NCBI RefSeq assembly: GCF_003327285.1
Contig: NZ_KZ848475.1
Location: 310,001-374,000, forward strand
Direction: 5' to 3'
Length of the DNA: 64,000 nucleotides
Source of the DNA: Microbacterium sorbitolivorans
Lineage (GTDB): Bacteria; Actinomycetota; Actinomycetes; Actinomycetales; Microbacteriaceae
Shown: positions 34,346 to 43,490 of the stretch, one piece after another
Position numbering within the stretch: the stretch's first letter is position 1
Layout of the letters: each line of letters begins with the position of its first letter
Notes under the pieces: generated by a model
The model's input: only the letters and a program-made list of their open reading frames with translations
What the model was told of the DNA's origin: nothing
The model's database searches: none
Position numbers and translations under genes: made by a program

Positions 34346-35062
34346 TTACGCCTCGAGCTCGCGGAACGCGCGATCGAAGTCGGCCGAGTCCTCGATGTCG
34401 AGCTTTGCGAAGCGCGCCCGCACGTATTCGAGGTGCTGGCGGATGTCGCGGCTCGTGCCCTGGACGACGTCCGACTCGATGCGGCCGACGGCCTCGGAGA
34501 GGATCCGCGCCTGGTCGCCGATGCCCTCGGTGAGCGAAGCGATCTCGGCGCGCGCGTCGGGCGATGCCGACGGGTACATGCGGTCGTTTTCGACCGCGAG
34601 GCCGACGACGTTCGGCAGAGTCTCGGTCGCGATCGCGCGCAGCAGCAGGATGTCGCCGTCGACGTGAGAGCGGGCGATGATGTCCGGGAGCGAGGCGACA
34701 CCGTGAAGCTGTTCGCACGCCGCCATCAGGCGTTTCTTCGCGGCGGCACCCGTCTCGCTCGTGGATCCGCGCCACAGCGGCGAGCCGAGCGCGCGCACCC
34801 GCTCGCCCTGCGCGATCGCGCCGGCGCGGATCTCGTTCAGCGCCGCCGCGACGCGCTCCGCGTCGGTCGGTTCCGGATCCGGCTTCGCGGGGATCGCGAG
34901 CGCGGCACCGCCGCCGCCGATCATGAGGCCCAGGCCGCCCGCGATGAGCGGCGAGAACTCGAGCCCGAGCCACAGGCCGAGCGTCACGACGAGCGCGCCG
35001 CCAACGCCGACGGCGCTCGGGATCGCGAGGCGCTTCAGCCTCGCCAAGCCCTCGGGCGTCAT
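34346..35062 (-). CDS. Small membrane protein of the VWA module (XpaC-like?)
   Basis: This 238-residue protein has two N-terminal membrane helices (about residues 14-34 and 37-57, glycine rich). A helical cytoplasmic domain follows, with repeated acidic/basic heptads such as ILLLRAIATETLPNVVGLAV and DIRQHLEYVRARFAKLDIED. The layout recalls XpaC proteins that accompany TelA and VWA proteins in toxic-anion or Ter-type systems, but similarity is weak and no TelA is present. Its start overlaps the stop of the VWA gene (ATGA). Last gene of a three-gene coupled operon. Confidence 0.55.
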   Translation of the reverse strand: MTPEGLARLKRLAIPSAVGVGGALVVTLGLWLGLEFSPLIAGGLGLMIGGGGAALAIPAKPDPEPTDAERVAAALNEIRAGAIAQGERVRALGSPLWRGSTSETGAAAKKRLMAACEQLHGVASLPDIIARSHVDGDILLLRAIATETLPNVVGLAVENDRMYPSASPDARAEIASLTEGIGDQARILSEAVGRIESDVVQGTSRDIRQHLEYVRARFAKLDIEDSADFDRAFRELEA

Positions 35063-36627
35063 AGGTAGCCCCGGATTTCGCGGAACACGCTCGCGAGGCT
35101 CGCGTCGGCCGCGATGAAGGTGCGGCCGCCCGTGAGCTCGGTCAGCTCGCGCATCTCGTCGGCGTCTGCCTCGGCGAACACGATCGCGTGCACGGGCACG
35201 CGGGCCGCCGCCGGGGTCGACTCGACGAAGTCCTGGTACCAGCGGGTGAAGTCGTCGAGGTCGGCACCGGATCCGTTGGCGCCGTCACTGAAGAGCACGA
35301 CCGAGCTGATGCTGTCGTCGCCCGCGTCGGCGACGGCCTGCTCGAGCGCCGTCTCGACGGTGTCGTAGATCGCGGTTCCGCCGCCGGGGTAATAGTCGTC
35401 GACCTGGTCGTTGATCTGCGCCATCGCTGCCGAGTAGCCCGCCTGATCGACGGGGATTTCTACCGTGATCTCGGACTTCAGCACGTCGGCGAACTCGAGA
35501 TAGGTGATGCGCTCGCGCGGCTGAAGCGTGAGGAATCCGCCAGAATCGGTGGCCGGTTCGCCCGAGAGCACGCGCAGCGCCTCGTGAAGGTCGTCCATGC
35601 GGCTGCCCTGCGACATCGAGCCCGAGGTGTCGATCGCGAACACCATCTGCGCGGGCTTGCGCGCCGTCGACACCCAGGTGCGCAGCAGCTGCTGCACCGT
35701 CTGCAGCTGCGCCGGGAAGGGCAGCTCGTACGTCGTCGCGGCGGCGTCGGGCGCCGTCGCGGTCGTGCGGCGGTGCGTCACATCCGAGATGCGCTTTTGC
35801 ACCTCGTCGCCCATCAGGTACTCGACGACCGCGTCATAGGCCTCGGCCGTCTCGGCGCTCGCGCCGCCCAGCAGGGTCAGCGGGTAGTCGCTCGTGATGG
35901 ATCCGTCGGACGGCACCACGGTGTCGAGGTCGATGCCGAGGCCCGAGAGCACCGATTCGTAGTTGAAGATCGCGTCGACCGCGTCCGGATCCTCGACGAA
36001 CCGCTCGGCGAGCCAGCCGCTGGATCCGGAGGCGAGGTCCTGTCCCTCCGCGAAGCCCTCGAGCAGCGGCGTGACGGTCTCGATGTCGGCATCGGTCAGC
36101 ACCGTGCCGGTGCCGGCGAGTGCCGTCGCCGCCTGCACGAGCGTCGTGAAACCGCTATTGCTCGCGACGGGGCTCGTCATCCCGTAGCTGAGGTCGCCGG
36201 CCTCGATCGCCGAGACGACGTCCTGCCAGCTCGGCGCCGTGCCGCTCGACCAGCCCAGCTGATCCGCCACATCCGGCTTGATGCCGAGCACGACGGGCGA
36301 GCGCATGATCGACGTCGACTCGTCGATCAGGTCCTGCCCCTCGGGGAACAGCGAGAGGTAGCGGTTCGACGGGAACCACGTGGCGTCCCAGTCGATGTCG
36401 CCGCCGCCGACGAGCGCCTCGGTGCCGTCGAGCGTGCCCATGTACTCGAACTCGAGGTGGACGCCGGTCGCCTTCTCCATGTCCTCGAGGATCGGGGCCA
36501 TGTCTTGCACCTCGCTGCCCGCGAGGACGCGGAGCGTGTGATCCGGTCCGCCCGTGCAGGCCGCGAGGCCGCCGATGGCGAGCAGGGTCGCGGATCCGGC
36601 CGCAATGATGCGCTGGGTGAGGTTCAT
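35059..36627 (-). CDS. Lipoprotein fusing a solute-binding domain to a VWA domain
   Basis: This 522-residue protein has a signal peptide ending in LAAC (lipidated Cys at about residue 24). A binding-protein-like fold covers about residues 30-300 (TLRVLAGSEVQDMAPILEDM; DATWFPSNRY). A von Willebrand A domain follows from about residue 325 with the MIDAS metal site DTSGSMSQGS, the Thr in PGGGTAIYDT and the Asp in FSDGANGSG. It would be exposed on the outer face of the membrane and could bind a ligand and a partner protein in a metal-dependent way. Start and stop overlap both neighbours by four bases. Confidence 0.85.
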   Translation of the reverse strand: MNLTQRIIAAGSATLLAIGGLAACTGGPDHTLRVLAGSEVQDMAPILEDMEKATGVHLEFEYMGTLDGTEALVGGGDIDWDATWFPSNRYLSLFPEGQDLIDESTSIMRSPVVLGIKPDVADQLGWSSGTAPSWQDVVSAIEAGDLSYGMTSPVASNSGFTTLVQAATALAGTGTVLTDADIETVTPLLEGFAEGQDLASGSSGWLAERFVEDPDAVDAIFNYESVLSGLGIDLDTVVPSDGSITSDYPLTLLGGASAETAEAYDAVVEYLMGDEVQKRISDVTHRRTTATAPDAAATTYELPFPAQLQTVQQLLRTWVSTARKPAQMVFAIDTSGSMSQGSRMDDLHEALRVLSGEPATDSGGFLTLQPRERITYLEFADVLKSEITVEIPVDQAGYSAAMAQINDQVDDYYPGGGTAIYDTVETALEQAVADAGDDSISSVVLFSDGANGSGADLDDFTRWYQDFVESTPAAARVPVHAIVFAEADADEMRELTELTGGRTFIAADASLASVFREIRGYL

Positions 36628-37823
36628 TCGTCTTCCTCGGCGGGGGCGGTCGTGGCGTCGCCGTCGACCGGCGCGGCGCCGCCCGCGGCGACGTCGTACT
36701 GCGCGCCGATGGTCGTGAGCAGGTAGTCCATGACCTCGTAGCTCGGCTCCTGCGCGACATCGACCATTCCGGCGGTGTCGACGTAGCCGGTGAGGCCCTT
36801 CTCGGCGATCAGGTCGTCAAAGGCCCCGGCGTAGGTGCCCGAGGGGCGGAAGCCGTGCTCGGCGAGGAGCTTCGCGAGATCCTCGTTGTTCTCGAGAAGC
36901 TCCATGACCTTCTCGCCGTTCTCCGAGTACGTGACCGCGGTGTGCTTGCTGAAGATCGTCGGCGACAGCGAGGCGAGCACCATGCCGTCGCGGATCCGGG
37001 AATTCTCGGCGACCTGCTCCTCGAGGAACTGGCCCTCGTAGATCATCACCATCGGCACGGCGCTGATGCCCTGCGAGAGGTAGTCACCGAAGGGGCCCGC
37101 CGAGCTCGCGCCCGAGTACCCCTGGGCGAGGAACAGGCGCGAGAGCTCCGGCAGGAGCTCGTCGGCGCGCGCCCGATCGGTGATGACGTTGCTGTCGTTC
37201 GCGGCGTACGCGGCGAGCGCCAGGTACTGCCCGGCCGAGTTCGACGAGCGGATGTCGGTCGACGTGATCATGATGCTGCGGGGCGAGTTGTAGCCGCCCT
37301 GCGAGATCTCGTTCCAGCGCGTGTCGTTCGCGACGAGCTCGAGGTAGGCGGCGACGTCGAGCGTCCACGCGCCGTCCTCGTCCTGCGAGGCCGCGCCCGC
37401 GGAGGCGAGGATCTCCATGATCGGCTCGAAAGTCGCGACCGCCATCGGCGAGAAGAAGGGCTGGTACAGCCCCGTGGATCCGGGGACCTCGCTGCGCAGG
37501 TGCTGCGCGGCGACCTCGGATGCCGGGAAGGCAAAGCCGTTGTCGGCGATGCCCTCGAGCTCGGCCATCCTCCAGGATCCGGACGAGCGCACCTCGACGC
37601 GCAGGCCGTTGTCTTGGAAGATTTCCTGAACCCGCGGATCCTCGAAGAACGCGACCTTCTCGCTGCCGACGACCCCGGTGACGAGGGTTCCGCCGCGCGG
37701 CGTGGATCCTCTGCCGAGGCCGAGAAGCTGAATGAGGACAACCGCCAGGATCCCGACCGCGAGAATCGCGATGCCGATGATGTGCGGGGCGCGGATCTTC
37801 TTCCGTGTCGTCTGTTCTGCCAT
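36624..37823 (-). CDS. Membrane-anchored solute-binding-like protein
   Basis: This 399-residue protein has a short cytoplasmic lead (MAEQTTRKKIRAPH), one membrane helix (IIGIAILAVGILAVVLIQLLG) and a large extracytoplasmic domain. That domain resembles a type-2 binding fold (KVAFFEDPRVQEIFQDNGLR; FSPMAVATFEPIMEIL; GFRPSGTYAGAF). The tail is Ala/Glu rich. It is not a lipoprotein. First gene of the three-gene module; TAGCCT nine bases before the ATG may be its -10 element. A 13-bp palindrome lies about 47 bp upstream. Confidence 0.7.
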   Translation of the reverse strand: MAEQTTRKKIRAPHIIGIAILAVGILAVVLIQLLGLGRGSTPRGGTLVTGVVGSEKVAFFEDPRVQEIFQDNGLRVEVRSSGSWRMAELEGIADNGFAFPASEVAAQHLRSEVPGSTGLYQPFFSPMAVATFEPIMEILASAGAASQDEDGAWTLDVAAYLELVANDTRWNEISQGGYNSPRSIMITSTDIRSSNSAGQYLALAAYAANDSNVITDRARADELLPELSRLFLAQGYSGASSAGPFGDYLSQGISAVPMVMIYEGQFLEEQVAENSRIRDGMVLASLSPTIFSKHTAVTYSENGEKVMELLENNEDLAKLLAEHGFRPSGTYAGAFDDLIAEKGLTGYVDTAGMVDVAQEPSYEVMDYLLTTIGAQYDVAAGGAAPVDGDATTAPAEEDE

Positions 37824-37869
37824 TTCATTGGCAGGCTACGTCGCGCGCCGCCCCGAGCCGGGTGACTTC

Positions 37870-37882
37870 ATGAACTGTTCAT
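37870..37882. promoter_or_regulatory. Small palindrome in a divergent promoter region
   Basis: ATGAACTGTTCAT (six-base arms around one base) lies between the start of the VWA module and the divergent BCCT transporter gene. It could be an operator for either unit. The remaining 37883-38016 contains a likely promoter region for the transporter, including AT-rich GGATATTAAACGG, but no firm hexamers. Confidence 0.35.
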
Positions 37883-38016
37883 CACAAGATCATGTCGACA
37901 ATCGGCGGATACGACTTTCAGGCGCCACGCTTAGGCTCAAACGTTGGATATTAAACGGACGAGGAAGGATCGCCCTGATGGTTGCGCTTTGCGCCTGCAG
38001 GGACAGATAGTTCTCC

Positions 38017-39900
38017 ATGAACCAAAACACGCAGACTACGATCGATCTGCTCGAAGATCTCAAGAGTGCGACGCCCAAGAAACGCTTTAGGGGCGGCAAA
38101 GAGGGTACCGACTGGATCGTCTTCGGTAGCGCCGGCGCCATCGTTCTCGGATTCATCGCCTGGGGAATCATCTCGGCGACATCGCTCGGCGACGTGGCAT
38201 CGACCGCGCTCGACTGGGTGATGGAGAACTGCAGCTGGCTGTTCGTCATCGCGGCGAGCACCTTCACGATCTTCGTGCTCGTGGTCGCGTTCAGTAAGTT
38301 CGGGCGGATCCGCCTCGGCAAGGACGACGAAGAGCCGCAATTCAAGACCGCCTCGTGGATCTCGATGATGTTCGCGACCGGCATGGGCATCGGCCTCATC
38401 TTCAATGGCGTCGCCGAGCCGCTCTACTTCTACATGTCGCCGCCGCCGGGAACGGTCGAGGGATCCACGCCCGAGGCCGTTACGACGGCCATGGGAACCG
38501 CGCTGTTCCACTGGACGCTCTACCCGTGGGCCATGTACGCGATCGTCGGCCTCGGCATGGCCTACGGCACCTACCGCCTCGGCCGCACGCAGCTGTTCTC
38601 GAACATGTTCGCGTCGATCTTCGGCGAGCGCGTCTCGCGCACCGCCGGCGGCAAGATCATCAACATCCTCGCGATCCTCGCGACCCTGTTCGGATCCGCG
38701 TGTTCGCTCGGTCTCGGCGCCCTCCAGATCGGTGGTGGACTGCGCTCCACCGGCATCACCGACGCCGTCGGATCCCCGGTTCTCGTGCTCATCATCGCCG
38801 TGCTGACGACCGCGTTCGTCGCCTCGGCCGTGTCGGGCATCGAGAAGGGCATCCAGTGGCTGTCGAACATCAACATGGTGCTGGCCGTCGTGCTCGCCGT
38901 GATCGTGTTTATTGTCGGCCCGACGCTGTTCATCCTCAACGTGATCCCGAACGCCATCGGTGGTTTCATCCAGGACCTGCCGCAGATGGCATCGCGCACC
39001 TCGGTCGCGGGCGACGAGTCGCTCTCTGACTGGATGAGCAGCTACACGATCTTCTACTGGGCCTGGTGGGTCTCGTGGTCGCCGTTCGTCGGCCTTTTCA
39101 TCGGACGCATCTCGCGCGGCCGCACGATCCGCCAGTTCATCGTGGGAGTGTTGCTCGTGCCGTCGGCGATCTCGCTGCTGTGGTTCTCGATCTTCGGTGG
39201 CGGCGCCATCGGCCTGCAGGAGCGCGCCGAGAAGGCCGCCGACCGCGGCGAGGCCCTCGTCAACATGGTGAACGGCGTGCCGAGCATCAACACCGACACG
39301 ATCCTGTTCGACATGCTCGAGAAGCTGCCCGTCGGGCCCGTCGTCGCGACCATCCTCATGATCGTCGCCGTCGTGCTCGTCGCGATCTTCTTCGTGACGG
39401 GCGCCGACTCGGCGTCGATCGTGATGGGCGGCCTCTCGGAGCGCGGCGCCGAGGATCCCACGCGCAAGTCGATCATCTTCTGGGGTGTGGCGACCGGTGC
39501 CGTGGCGGCGATCATGCTCGTCGCGGGCGGCGACGACCCGGCGGCGGCCCTCAACGGCCTGCAGAACATCACGATCGTGTCGTCGGTGCCGTTCGTGCTC
39601 GTGATGCTGTTGCTGTGCGTCGCGCTGTGGAAGGACCTGTCGAGGGATCCGCTCATCATCCGCGAGAAGCTGGCGCGCCACGTGCTCGCCGAGGCCGTCG
39701 CGACGGGTGTCGAGCGCCACGACGGCGAGCCGTTCGAGCTGCGCACCGTCGAGACCGCGGCGATCGACATCATCGCGCCGCCGGCCGAGGACGACGAGAC
39801 GATCCCCACGGCGACGGACGAGGACATCGCGGCTGCCGCGTCGGCCGAGCTCTCGGACGAGGGCGAACTCACCCACCCCTCCCCCGAGGACGAGAAGTAA
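38017..39900 (+). CDS. BCCT family transporter (betaine/choline/carnitine type)
   Basis: This 627-residue protein has 12 predicted membrane helices and family motifs GMGIGLIFNGVAEPLYF, FHWTLYPWAMYAIVGLGMAY and FYWAWWVSWSPFVGLFIGRI. The last one contains the Trp-rich substrate box. It has an N-terminal tail of about 35 residues and an acidic C-terminal tail of about 90 residues; in BetP such tails sense osmotic stress. Likely imports a compatible solute with Na+ or H+. The ribosome binding site is weak. A long palindrome and a terminator follow. Confidence 0.94.
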   Translation: MNQNTQTTIDLLEDLKSATPKKRFRGGKEGTDWIVFGSAGAIVLGFIAWGIISATSLGDVASTALDWVMENCSWLFVIAASTFTIFVLVVAFSKFGRIRLGKDDEEPQFKTASWISMMFATGMGIGLIFNGVAEPLYFYMSPPPGTVEGSTPEAVTTAMGTALFHWTLYPWAMYAIVGLGMAYGTYRLGRTQLFSNMFASIFGERVSRTAGGKIINILAILATLFGSACSLGLGALQIGGGLRSTGITDAVGSPVLVLIIAVLTTAFVASAVSGIEKGIQWLSNINMVLAVVLAVIVFIVGPTLFILNVIPNAIGGFIQDLPQMASRTSVAGDESLSDWMSSYTIFYWAWWVSWSPFVGLFIGRISRGRTIRQFIVGVLLVPSAISLLWFSIFGGGAIGLQERAEKAADRGEALVNMVNGVPSINTDTILFDMLEKLPVGPVVATILMIVAVVLVAIFFVTGADSASIVMGGLSERGAEDPTRKSIIFWGVATGAVAAIMLVAGGDDPAAALNGLQNITIVSSVPFVLVMLLLCVALWKDLSRDPLIIREKLARHVLAEAVATGVERHDGEPFELRTVETAAIDIIAPPAEDDETIPTATDEDIAAAASAELSDEGELTHPSPEDEK

Positions 39901-39956
39901 CCCCGCCCGGGCGCGCCTCCCCGGGTAGGCGCGCCCTCTGGCTGGGCCCCCAAGCC

Positions 39957-40028
39957 CGCGAGATCGCACTCTTTTCGCGAGATCGCATCGAATCCAGTGA
40001 GATCTCGCGAAAAGAGTGAGATCTCGCG
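39957..40028. repeat. Near-perfect 28-bp inverted repeat
   Basis: 39957-39984 matches the reverse complement of 40001-40028 at 27 of 28 bases. Each arm itself contains CGCGAGATC twice, so the word occurs four times. The core CTCTTTTCGCGAGATC is AT-richer than the surroundings. It sits just before a separate terminator hairpin, so it is not needed for termination. Confidence 0.85.
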
Positions 40029-40033
40029 GATGT

Positions 40034-40073
40034 GAAAATGCCCTCCGCGCCGTGAGGCGGGGAGGGCATTTTC
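40034..40073. terminator. Bidirectional terminator between the BCCT gene and thrC
   Basis: GAAAATGCCCTCC and GGAGGGCATTTTC are perfect 13-bp arms, ending in A-runs and T-runs on each side, so it can work for both convergent genes. It ends eight bases before the thrC stop. Confidence 0.9.
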
Positions 40074-40080
40074 GCGTGGG

Positions 40081-41490
40081 TTAGAGAGCCGCGTGCTTCG
40101 ACACGTAGTAGCGCAGGAGCTGCTCGTCGCTCGGCATCTCGACGACGCGCTGCGGGGCGTCGAGCATGGCGCGGAGCTCGTCATTCAGCTCGATCTCGAC
40201 GCCGATGGCCTCGGTGATCGTCTCCTGGAACTTCGCGGGCTTCGCCGTCTCCATGACGAGCATCGGCACGCCCTCTTCGACGTAGTCGCGCGCGACCTTG
40301 ACGCCGTCGGCAGTGTGGGGGTCGATGATCTCGCCGGTCGCCTTGTACACGGCCTTGATGGTCGCGAGGCGGTCGGCGTGCGTCGAGGTTCCGGATCCGA
40401 AACCGAACTCTCCCGTCAGGCGCGGCAGCTCGGCGGTCAGGTCGAGCACGCCGTTCGCGTCGAGCTCGGCCCACGCGGCGTTCATGCGCGCGGCGTCGCG
40501 CCCCAGCAGGTCGAAGAGGAAGCGCTCGAGGTTCGAGGCCTTCGAGATGTCCATCGACGGGCTCGAGGTCGCGAGGGTCTGCTCCGAGGAGCGCGGGCGG
40601 TAGAGGCCCGTGCGGAAGAACTCGTCGAGCACGTTGTTCTCGTTGGCCGCGAGCACGAGCTTGCGGATCGGTAGCCCCATCGACTTCGCGAAGTAGCCCG
40701 CGAGGATGTTGCCGAAGTTACCCGACGGCACCGCCACCGACACCTCAAGCACGCCGCGGTTGTCGGTCGCCCTCAGCCACGCCCAGAAGTAATACACGAC
40801 CTGCGCGACGATGCGCGCGAGGTTGATCGAGTTCACGGCGCCAAGGTTGTGTGCCCGCTTGAACTCGAGGTCGCCCGACAGCGCCTTCACCAGGTTCTGG
40901 GCGTCGTCGAAGACGCCCTCGACGGCGATGTTATGGATGTTCTCGTCCTGCAGCGAGAACATCTGCGCGCGCTGGAATCCGCTCATACGGCCCTGCGGCG
41001 AGAGCATGAACACGTTGATGTGCTTCTTGCCGCGGAAGGCCTGCTCGGCGGCGGATCCGGTGTCGCCGCTCGTCGCGCCGACGATGTTCAGCGTGGTGCC
41101 GCGGCGCTCGAGCGCGTACTCCATGACCTGGCCGAGGAACTGCATGGCCATGTCCTTGAACGCCAGCGTCGGGCCCTCGGACAGGCCCACGAGGGTGATG
41201 CCGCCGTCGATGTCGCGCAGCGGAACGATGCCGCCCGGGAACTTGTCGGCGCTGTAGGCGGCGTGCGTCATGGCCGAGAGGTCGTCGCGAGGAATGTCGG
41301 TCGCGAACAGCCCGATGACCTCGGTCGCGAGGTCGGCATAGTCAAGGCCGCGCCACGCCTCGAGCGTCGACGCGTCGACGCTCGGCAACTGCGTGGGAAT
41401 CGCGAGCCCCCCATCGGGCGCGAGGCCCTCCAGCAGGGTCTCGCAAAACTCGGTCGGTTCCATGCCGCCACGGGTCGAGATGTACTGCAC
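40081..41490 (-). CDS. thrC: Threonine synthase (long, class II type)
   Basis: This 469-residue PLP enzyme converts O-phosphohomoserine to threonine. The N-terminus QYISTRGG, the PLP Lys in EGPTLAFKDMAMQFLG, the phosphate loop and NIVGATSGDTGSAAEQAF identify the long E. coli/yeast type. Another conserved block is VPSGNFGNILAGY. The GTG at 41490 is chosen because GAGGAGCG lies upstream and the family start VQYISTRGG begins there. There is no hom or thrB next to it. Confidence 0.96.
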   Translation of the reverse strand: MQYISTRGGMEPTEFCETLLEGLAPDGGLAIPTQLPSVDASTLEAWRGLDYADLATEVIGLFATDIPRDDLSAMTHAAYSADKFPGGIVPLRDIDGGITLVGLSEGPTLAFKDMAMQFLGQVMEYALERRGTTLNIVGATSGDTGSAAEQAFRGKKHINVFMLSPQGRMSGFQRAQMFSLQDENIHNIAVEGVFDDAQNLVKALSGDLEFKRAHNLGAVNSINLARIVAQVVYYFWAWLRATDNRGVLEVSVAVPSGNFGNILAGYFAKSMGLPIRKLVLAANENNVLDEFFRTGLYRPRSSEQTLATSSPSMDISKASNLERFLFDLLGRDAARMNAAWAELDANGVLDLTAELPRLTGEFGFGSGTSTHADRLATIKAVYKATGEIIDPHTADGVKVARDYVEEGVPMLVMETAKPAKFQETITEAIGVEIELNDELRAMLDAPQRVVEMPSDEQLLRYYVSKHAAL

Positions 41491-41556
41491 TATGCGCGCT
41501 CCTCGCTCTAGGTTCTCCCCCATTCTCGCAGAGTCTGGGAAACCCCGAGAAATGGG

Positions 41557-42456
41557 CTACGCGGCGACCCCCGCATGCGCCCGACACACAGCAGCATCAC
41601 CGCAGTTCTCGCAAAGAACAGTCCGACGCCGGCACGAGTCGTCGGCGCAGTTCACCATGCGGCTGGAGGCGGCCCCGCAGGAAGCGCAGCGGCCGATCGT
41701 CGCGGCGTCGGATCCGAAGTCCATCGTTTCGCGGCCGTCGAAGACGTAGAGGGATCCCTCCCAGAGGCCCGTGTTGCCGAAGGTCTCGCCGTAGCGGACG
41801 ATGCCGCCGTCGAGCTGGTAGACCTCGGTGAAGCCGCGGGAGGTCATGAGGCTGGAGAGCACCTCGCAGCGGATCCCTCCGGTGCAGTAGGTGACGACGG
41901 GCTTGTTCTTCAGGTCGTCGTATCGGCCGGATTCGAGCTCGGCGATGAAGTCGTGGGTGGTTTCGGTGTTCGGAACGATGGCGTTCTTGAACTTGCCGAT
42001 CTCGGCCTCGAAGTCGTTGCGGCCGTCGAAGAAGACGACGTCGTCGCCGCGCTCGGCGACGAGCTTGTGGAGTTCGCCGGGCTTCAGGTGGGTGCCACCA
42101 CCGATGACGCCGTTCTCGTCGACGGCGAGTTCGCCGGGCGCGCCGAAGGAGACGATCTCGTCGCGCACCTTGACCGAGAGCCGCGGGAAGTCGAGGCTCA
42201 AGCCGTCGTCGTCGAGACCCGTGCCGGTCGACCATTTGAAGTCGATGCCCTTGAAGGGCTCGTACTGCTTGGTCTTGCGCACATAGGTCTTGAGCGCGGC
42301 CATGTCGCCGCCGAGGGTGCCGTTGATGCCGTGCTCGGAGATGATGATGCGTCCGCGCAGCCCGAGAAGCTCGCAGAGGTCGCGCTGCCACAGCCGCACT
42401 GCCTCGGGGTCGGCGAGCGGCGTGAAGACGTAGTAGAGCAGAATCTTTGCGGGCAC
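41557..42456 (-). CDS. trhO: tRNA uridine(34) hydroxylase TrhO (rhodanese-type)
   Basis: This 299-residue protein starts [18 protein letters not shown], has an N-terminal acylphosphatase-like region ([12 protein letters not shown]) and a rhodanese domain with [17 protein letters not shown] and active-site [11 protein letters not shown]-terminal Cys-rich segment (CASC, CADDSC, CENC) probably binds zinc. It forms 5-hydroxyuridine at the wobble position of tRNA, with oxygen. The start is GTG at 42456 with TACCCT at 42468-42463 ending six bases upstream; the six-base spacer is GGATCC. Confidence 0.93.
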   Translation of the reverse strand: MPAKILLYYVFTPLADPEAVRLWQRDLCELLGLRGRIIISEHGINGTLGGDMAALKTYVRKTKQYEPFKGIDFKWSTGTGLDDDGLSLDFPRLSVKVRDEIVSFGAPGELAVDENGVIGGGTHLKPGELHKLVAERGDDVVFFDGRNDFEAEIGKFKNAIVPNTETTHDFIAELESGRYDDLKNKPVVTYCTGGIRCEVLSSLMTSRGFTEVYQLDGGIVRYGETFGNTGLWEGSLYVFDGRETMDFGSDAATIGRCASCGAASSRMVNCADDSCRRRTVLCENCGDAAVCRAHAGVAA

Positions 42457-42512
42457 GGATCCAGGGTACGCGGCGCGGCTTGAAGGAGTTCGTGCGGTGA
42501 GAAAATAGACGG

Positions 42513-43481
42513 ATGACGAAGAACCGAGCGGGGATCGCCCCGATTTTGAGCGTGTTCGCGACGGTCGTCGCGGGCTGCGCGATGGCGATCCAGGGATCCG
42601 TAAACGGCACCCTCGGCACGATTCTCGGCAACGGTATCTTCGCCGCGACGGTGTCGTTCCTCGTGGGTCTCGTCGTTCTGACGGTCCTGTCGCTCACGCT
42701 CCCGAAGGCCCGCGCGGGCGTCGCGAAGGCGTACCGGCTCGTGCGGACGGGAGAGTTTCCGTGGTGGATGACGCTGGGCGGCCTCGCGGGCACCCTCACG
42801 GTCATCGCGCAGGCGTTCACGGTGCCGCTCATCGGCGTCGCGGTATTCACGATGGCGTACGTCGCGGGCCAGCTTCTCGGCGCGCTCGGCGTCGATAACA
42901 CGCAGCTGCCGCCCGGCGGGCCGAAGCCGCCGACGCCGTGGCGCATTGGCGGATCCATCGTCGTACTCGTCGGCGTCGGCATTTCGGCCGCCGGCGTGCT
43001 CGGGCAGGGCGTGCCGCTGTGGGCGCCGATCCTGCCGTTCGTCGCGGGAGCGGCGACGGCGGTTCAGCAGGCGACGAACGGTCGCCTGCGTGCCGCGTCC
43101 GGATCCGCGATCGCGTCGACGTTTACGAACTTCCTCACCGGATCCGTGCTGCTCGTGCTCGCGTCGGCGGCGCTGTTCGCGTTCGGGACGCGGGTGGAGT
43201 CGTTCCCGGAACTTCCGGCGCAGTGGTGGGTGCTGATCGGCGGGCTACTCGGCATGATGTTCATCGGCATCACGGCGCAGACCGTCGCCTATCTCGGCGT
43301 GCTGCTGCTGAGCCTGATGTCGTTGTTCGGCAACCTCGTCGGCTCGCTCGTGATCGACCTGACGTTCCAGGCGTCGCACGCCGAGGTGACGGCGTCGACC
43401 TACGTGTCGATGGCGATCGTGCTGGCCGGTGTCGCGATCACCACGATCCCACCAGGGCGCTTCTCGAAGAAGCTGCGGTAG
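42513..43481 (+). CDS. DMT family transporter (fused YdcZ/DUF606 pair)
   Basis: This 322-residue protein has about ten helices made of two DMT_YdcZ units of about 150 residues. Unit 1 contains [25 protein letters not shown]; unit 2 contains the equivalent [22 protein letters not shown], so the halves are clearly homologous. Each half carries the N-G-x-L/R motif. Substrate unknown. It is divergent from trhO with 56 bp between starts. Confidence 0.88.
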   Translation: MTKNRAGIAPILSVFATVVAGCAMAIQGSVNGTLGTILGNGIFAATVSFLVGLVVLTVLSLTLPKARAGVAKAYRLVRTGEFPWWMTLGGLAGTLTVIAQAFTVPLIGVAVFTMAYVAGQLLGALGVDNTQLPPGGPKPPTPWRIGGSIVVLVGVGISAAGVLGQGVPLWAPILPFVAGAATAVQQATNGRLRAASGSAIASTFTNFLTGSVLLVLASAALFAFGTRVESFPELPAQWWVLIGGLLGMMFIGITAQTVAYLGVLLLSLMSLFGNLVGSLVIDLTFQASHAEVTASTYVSMAIVLAGVAITTIPPGRFSKKLR

Positions 43482-43490
43482 CGGATCCGC

